DNA from: Bacillota bacterium
GTDB lineage: Bacteria > Bacillota > Bacilli > Lactobacillales > Enterococcaceae
Length of the DNA stretch: 7,983 bases
Direction: 5' to 3'
NCBI GenBank assembly: GCA_023389005.1
Contig: JAEWFE010000206.1
Span: forward strand, 1 to 7,983
Shown: one piece after another, positions 6,325 through 7,983 of the stretch
How the letters are laid out: each line of letters opens with the position of its first letter
How positions within the stretch are numbered: the first letter of the stretch is position 1
Notes under the pieces: generated by a model
Told to the model about the DNA's origin: nothing
The model's input: only the letters and a program-made list of their open reading frames with translations
Database searches by the model: none
Made by a program: the position numbers and the translations under genes

Positions 6325-7311
6325 ATGGTAACAATTAATCAAATCGCACAAGAAGCAAAAGTATCAAAAAGTACGGTTTCGAGATATCTAAATGAAGGAT
6401 ATGTGAGTAAAGAAACTGCAGAAAAAATTGAAAAAGTGATACAAAAATATAATTATACACCTAACGAATTTGCACGGAATTTAAAGGCACAAAGAAGTAA
6501 TTTCACTGGGGTCATTATTCCTCGTTTAGATTCACCTTCTGTTGTGCGCATGCTTTCTGGATTAGAAAAGAGCGAACGAGAATGTGGACGACAAATCATG
6601 ATGGTTAATTCAGAACTAAGCATCGAACGTGAAATTGAAAGTTTATATAATTTACAACAAAACAAAATCGCTGCAATCGTATTAATGGCCGTGGCTATCA
6701 CAGATGAACACGTGAAAGCAATCAATAAAATCAAAACACCAGTACTTGTGCTAGGACAAAAAGATCGTCGTTTAATTACTTTAACACAAGATAATTACTT
6801 TGCAGGTCGACAAATGGCACTAGGTTTAAATAAATACGGACATAAAAAAATTGCTTATGTCGGTGTTGGTCCTCACGATATTGAAGTAGGGGTTCGTCGT
6901 AAACAAGGGGTTATAGATGGCCTAAAAGAAAGCGGGATATCCACCGTAAAAGAGTATGAAACGACCTTTATGGTGAATGATGCCTACAAGCTAGGACTAG
7001 AAATATTGCCAAAAAATGATGAAACCTTATATATTTGTGCTACAGATAATATTGCCATCGGTCTAATTAAAGCAGCGAACCAATTAGATATAGCTATTGG
7101 GAAACAAATTTCTTTTGCTGGCTTTGGTGGTCATGATACAGGGGAGTATGTTTATCCAACTTTGACAACGGTGGACTTACATCATGAGAAACTAGGAATA
7201 TTAGCTTCAAAATACGTAGATATCATGCTGAAAAAACAACCCATTCCCGAAACAACAACCATCGCTACAGAAATGATTCATCGTGGTAGCGTTGGATATT
7301 ACCATGAATAG
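6325..7311 (+). CDS. scrR: LacI-family sugar repressor, probably sucrose operon repressor ScrR
   Basis: The product is a DNA-binding repressor with a sugar-binding domain, about 328 residues, the usual LacI length. The N-terminal helix-turn-helix is at 4-23 (INQIAQEAKVSKSTVSRYLN), followed by the hinge segment NYTPNEFARNL with Leu53 at the position of the minor-groove leucine lever. The rest is a periplasmic-binding-protein-like domain, with typical blocks such as GHKKIAYVGVG, YICATDNIAIGLIKA and FAGFGGHDTGEYVYPTLTTVDL. The ATG at 6325 is chosen because GAGGGG lies just upstream and because homologues start close to the HTH; a GTG at 6313 in the same frame would add four residues and bury the ribosome site. 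Its own terminator follows, then a PTS gene with sucrose-type features, which is why I favour ScrR. A trehalose or other disaccharide specificity cannot be excluded. The probable targets are the two near-palindromes at 7428 and 7485. Confidence 0.8.
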   Translation: MVTINQIAQEAKVSKSTVSRYLNEGYVSKETAEKIEKVIQKYNYTPNEFARNLKAQRSNFTGVIIPRLDSPSVVRMLSGLEKSERECGRQIMMVNSELSIEREIESLYNLQQNKIAAIVLMAVAITDEHVKAINKIKTPVLVLGQKDRRLITLTQDNYFAGRQMALGLNKYGHKKIAYVGVGPHDIEVGVRRKQGVIDGLKESGISTVKEYETTFMVNDAYKLGLEILPKNDETLYICATDNIAIGLIKAANQLDIAIGKQISFAGFGGHDTGEYVYPTLTTVDLHHEKLGILASKYVDIMLKKQPIPETTTIATEMIHRGSVGYYHE

Positions 7312-7314
7312 TCA

Positions 7315-7354
7315 AAAAAAGAAGAAAGTAAATCATCTCGCTTTCTTCTTTTTT
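7315..7354 (+). terminator. Intrinsic terminator of the repressor gene
   Basis: GAAGAAAG (7321-7328) pairs exactly with CTTTCTTC (7341-7348) across a 12-nt loop. The flanking A run (7315-7320) and T run (7349-7354) extend the stem and make it potentially active in both directions. It begins 3 nt after the stop codon and separates the repressor transcript from the PTS promoter. Confidence 0.85.
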
Positions 7355-7380
7355 GTATTTTTCTAAAAAAAATCAAAAAA

Positions 7381-7404
7381 ATGATTGACAACGATTTCAA
7401 TCAT
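7381..7404. promoter_or_regulatory. 24-bp CG-centred palindrome with cre-like core over the PTS -35
   Basis: The outer arms ATGATTGA (7381-7388) and TCAATCAT (7397-7404) are exact reverse complements, and the centre falls on a CG step (7392-7393). The inner 15 bp, TTGACAACGATTTCA plus A, match the cre consensus WTGNAANCGNWNNCW except for one position (C for A). The site covers the -35 box TTGACA (7385-7390). It may bind CcpA-HPr(Ser-P) or another LacI-type regulator; the sequence differs from the two GGGA-type sites downstream. Confidence 0.5.
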
Positions 7405-7413
7405 GTGTATACT
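7385..7413 (+). promoter_or_regulatory. Strong sigma-A promoter of the PTS gene
   Basis: The -35 TTGACA (7385-7390) is a perfect consensus match, the spacer is 17 bp, and the -10 is TATACT (7408-7413). Transcription should begin near 7420, giving a leader of about 97 nt. Such a strong promoter fits a gene held off by repressors. Confidence 0.87.
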
Positions 7414-7426
7414 GAAAACGTAATCA
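7413..7426 (+). promoter_or_regulatory. cre site (CcpA operator) at the PTS transcription start
   Basis: TGAAAACGTAATCA matches the cre consensus TGWAANCGNTNWCA at every fixed position except one (A for T). It overlaps the last base of the -10 box and the expected start site, so CcpA binding would repress in the presence of a preferred sugar. Confidence 0.65.
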
Positions 7427-7427
7427 A

Positions 7428-7439
7428 GGGACCGGTTCC
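7428..7439. promoter_or_regulatory. Candidate repressor operator O1
   Basis: GGGACCGGTTCC is palindromic at 10 of 12 positions around a central CG, the form of LacI-family operators. It lies about +8 to +19 from the expected start and shares 10 of 12 bases with O2 at 7485. Assignment to the adjacent repressor is inference. Confidence 0.55.
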
Positions 7440-7440
7440 A

Positions 7441-7475
7441 TAAGAATAAAAGTTTTGCTCTTATCTTATTTTTTT
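7441..7475 (+). terminator. Terminator-like hairpin in the PTS gene leader (possible attenuator)
   Basis: TAAGA (7441-7445) pairs with TCTTA (7464-7468). After a bulged A, TAA (7447-7449) pairs with TTA (7461-7463), then AG (7451-7452) with CT (7458-7459), apart from one mismatch. Seven T follow directly (7469-7475). The stem is AU-rich and weak, but a hairpin plus T run between promoter and start codon suggests attenuation. No antiterminator-binding (RAT) sequence of the SacT/LicT type is seen. Confidence 0.35.
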
Positions 7476-7484
7476 GATTAATGT

Positions 7485-7496
7485 GGGAACGGTACC
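7485..7496. promoter_or_regulatory. Candidate repressor operator O2
   Basis: GGGAACGGTACC, with flanking GC, aligns to O1 without gaps (10 of 12 identical; shared form GGGAMCGGTWCC). It contains the 8-bp palindrome CGGTACCG (7490-7497). It is 57 bp downstream of O1 and about 20 nt before the start codon, close to the ribosome binding site. Confidence 0.55.
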
Positions 7497-7516
7497 GCAA
7501 AGAGAGGAAGAAAAAA

Positions 7517-7983
7517 ATGGAAAATCGTGAAATTGCACAAGCGGTTATTAATGCTGTCGGTGGAAAGGAAAATATCAGAAGTGTTGCTCACTGCGCGACT
7601 CGTCTACGTTTAATGGTTAATGACCAAGATAAAATCGATGGTAAGACAGTCGAAAACATTGAGAAAGTGAAAGGTGCTTTCTTTAACTCAGGACAATATC
7701 AAATTATTTTTGGTACAGGTACAGTAAACAAAATTTATGATGAAGTTGTTGCATTAGGCGTGAATGAATCATCAAAGAGTGAAATGAAAGCTGAAGCAGC
7801 CAAATCTGGTAATGTTTTCCAACGCATGATTCGTACTTTTGGTGACGTATTCGTTCCTATTATTCCAGTCTTAGTTGCTACCGGGTTATTCATGGGGTTA
7901 CGTGGCTTATTGACACAACCACAGATTCTAAGTATTTTTGGAATGACACCAAAGTCAATTGATCCGAACTTCTTACTTTATAC
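7517..7983 (+). CDS. scrA: Sucrose-type PTS transporter EIIBC, N-terminal part (3' end outside window)
   Basis: The first 155 codons of a phosphotransferase permease are visible; the frame is still open at the window end. The EIIB domain (about 1-85) has the phosphorylated cysteine in the motif AHCATRLRL (Cys26), then VKGAFFNSGQYQIIFGTGTVNKIY, a block typical of the glucose-superfamily EIIB of sucrose and trehalose permeases. After a charged linker (about 86-100), the EIIC membrane domain begins with FGDVFVPIIPVLVATGLFMGLRG, the first transmembrane segment. EIIBC imports and phosphorylates its sugar with phosphate from HPr and an EIIA, which is either at the missing C-terminus or a separate protein. 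IIFGTGTVNKIY and the neighbouring ScrR-like gene favour sucrose; trehalose or another disaccharide remains possible. The ATG at 7517 has AGAGAGGAAG upstream. Control sites upstream include a strong promoter, two cre-like sites and two operator candidates. Confidence 0.83.
   Translation, partial: MENREIAQAVINAVGGKENIRSVAHCATRLRLMVNDQDKIDGKTVENIEKVKGAFFNSGQYQIIFGTGTVNKIYDEVVALGVNESSKSEMKAEAAKSGNVFQRMIRTFGDVFVPIIPVLVATGLFMGLRGLLTQPQILSIFGMTPKSIDPNFLLY

Noticed and set aside
7427..7480. RAT-type antiterminator site (SacT/LicT) in the PTS leader
   Set aside because: Sucrose genes in Bacillus use such sites, so I looked for one. The leader lacks the expected asymmetric stem-loop sequence, and the neighbouring regulator is a LacI-family repressor, not an antiterminator.
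1..7983. Search for a CRISPR array, phage genes, toxin-antitoxin pair or defence system
   Set aside because: No spaced direct repeats, integrase, phage motifs or paired small genes were seen. All intact genes are housekeeping, catabolic or of unknown function.

Overview
The window looks like a piece of a low-GC Gram-positive chromosome from the order Lactobacillales, most likely Enterococcus or a close relative. The grounds are strong AGGAGG-type ribosome binding sites, an AT-rich base composition, a two-subunit iron-sulfur serine dehydratase, CIRCE and CtsR heat-shock operators, and cre-like sites in front of a sugar PTS gene. I cannot fix the species from the sequence alone. Almost everything is core metabolism and stress response. 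I see no defence island, phage, CRISPR array or clearly new multi-gene system.

Layout. Positions 2-466 hold the C-terminal half of a type I L-asparaginase (+). A 158-bp gap follows with a dense heat-shock control region: CIRCE, a CtsR box and a sigma-A promoter. It drives clpB (625-3231, +), the complete disaggregase gene, which ends in a strong terminator. Positions 3277-3838 contain no intact gene. They hold a frameshifted remnant of argJ (arginine biosynthesis, about 3333-3585) and a roughly 192-bp inverted-repeat element (3649-3840) that touches the stop codon of sdaAA. On the minus strand, sdaAB and sdaAA (5390 down to 3839) form a coupled operon for L-serine dehydratase. A minus-strand six-helix membrane protein of unknown function follows (5563-6213). 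It is divergent from a LacI-family repressor (6325-7311, +), probably ScrR. The window ends inside a sucrose-type PTS EIIBC gene (7517 onward, +).

How the parts work together. ClpB should be induced by heat and protein damage through loss of HrcA and CtsR repression. SdaAB/SdaAA convert serine to pyruvate and ammonia. The repressor and PTS gene form a sugar-uptake module. Its promoter region carries a consensus promoter, two cre-like CcpA sites, two matching 12-bp near-palindromes that are good candidates for repressor operators, and a terminator-like hairpin in the untranslated leader. The least ordinary observations are the argJ fossil, the inverted-repeat element beside it, and the layered control regions of clpB and the PTS gene.
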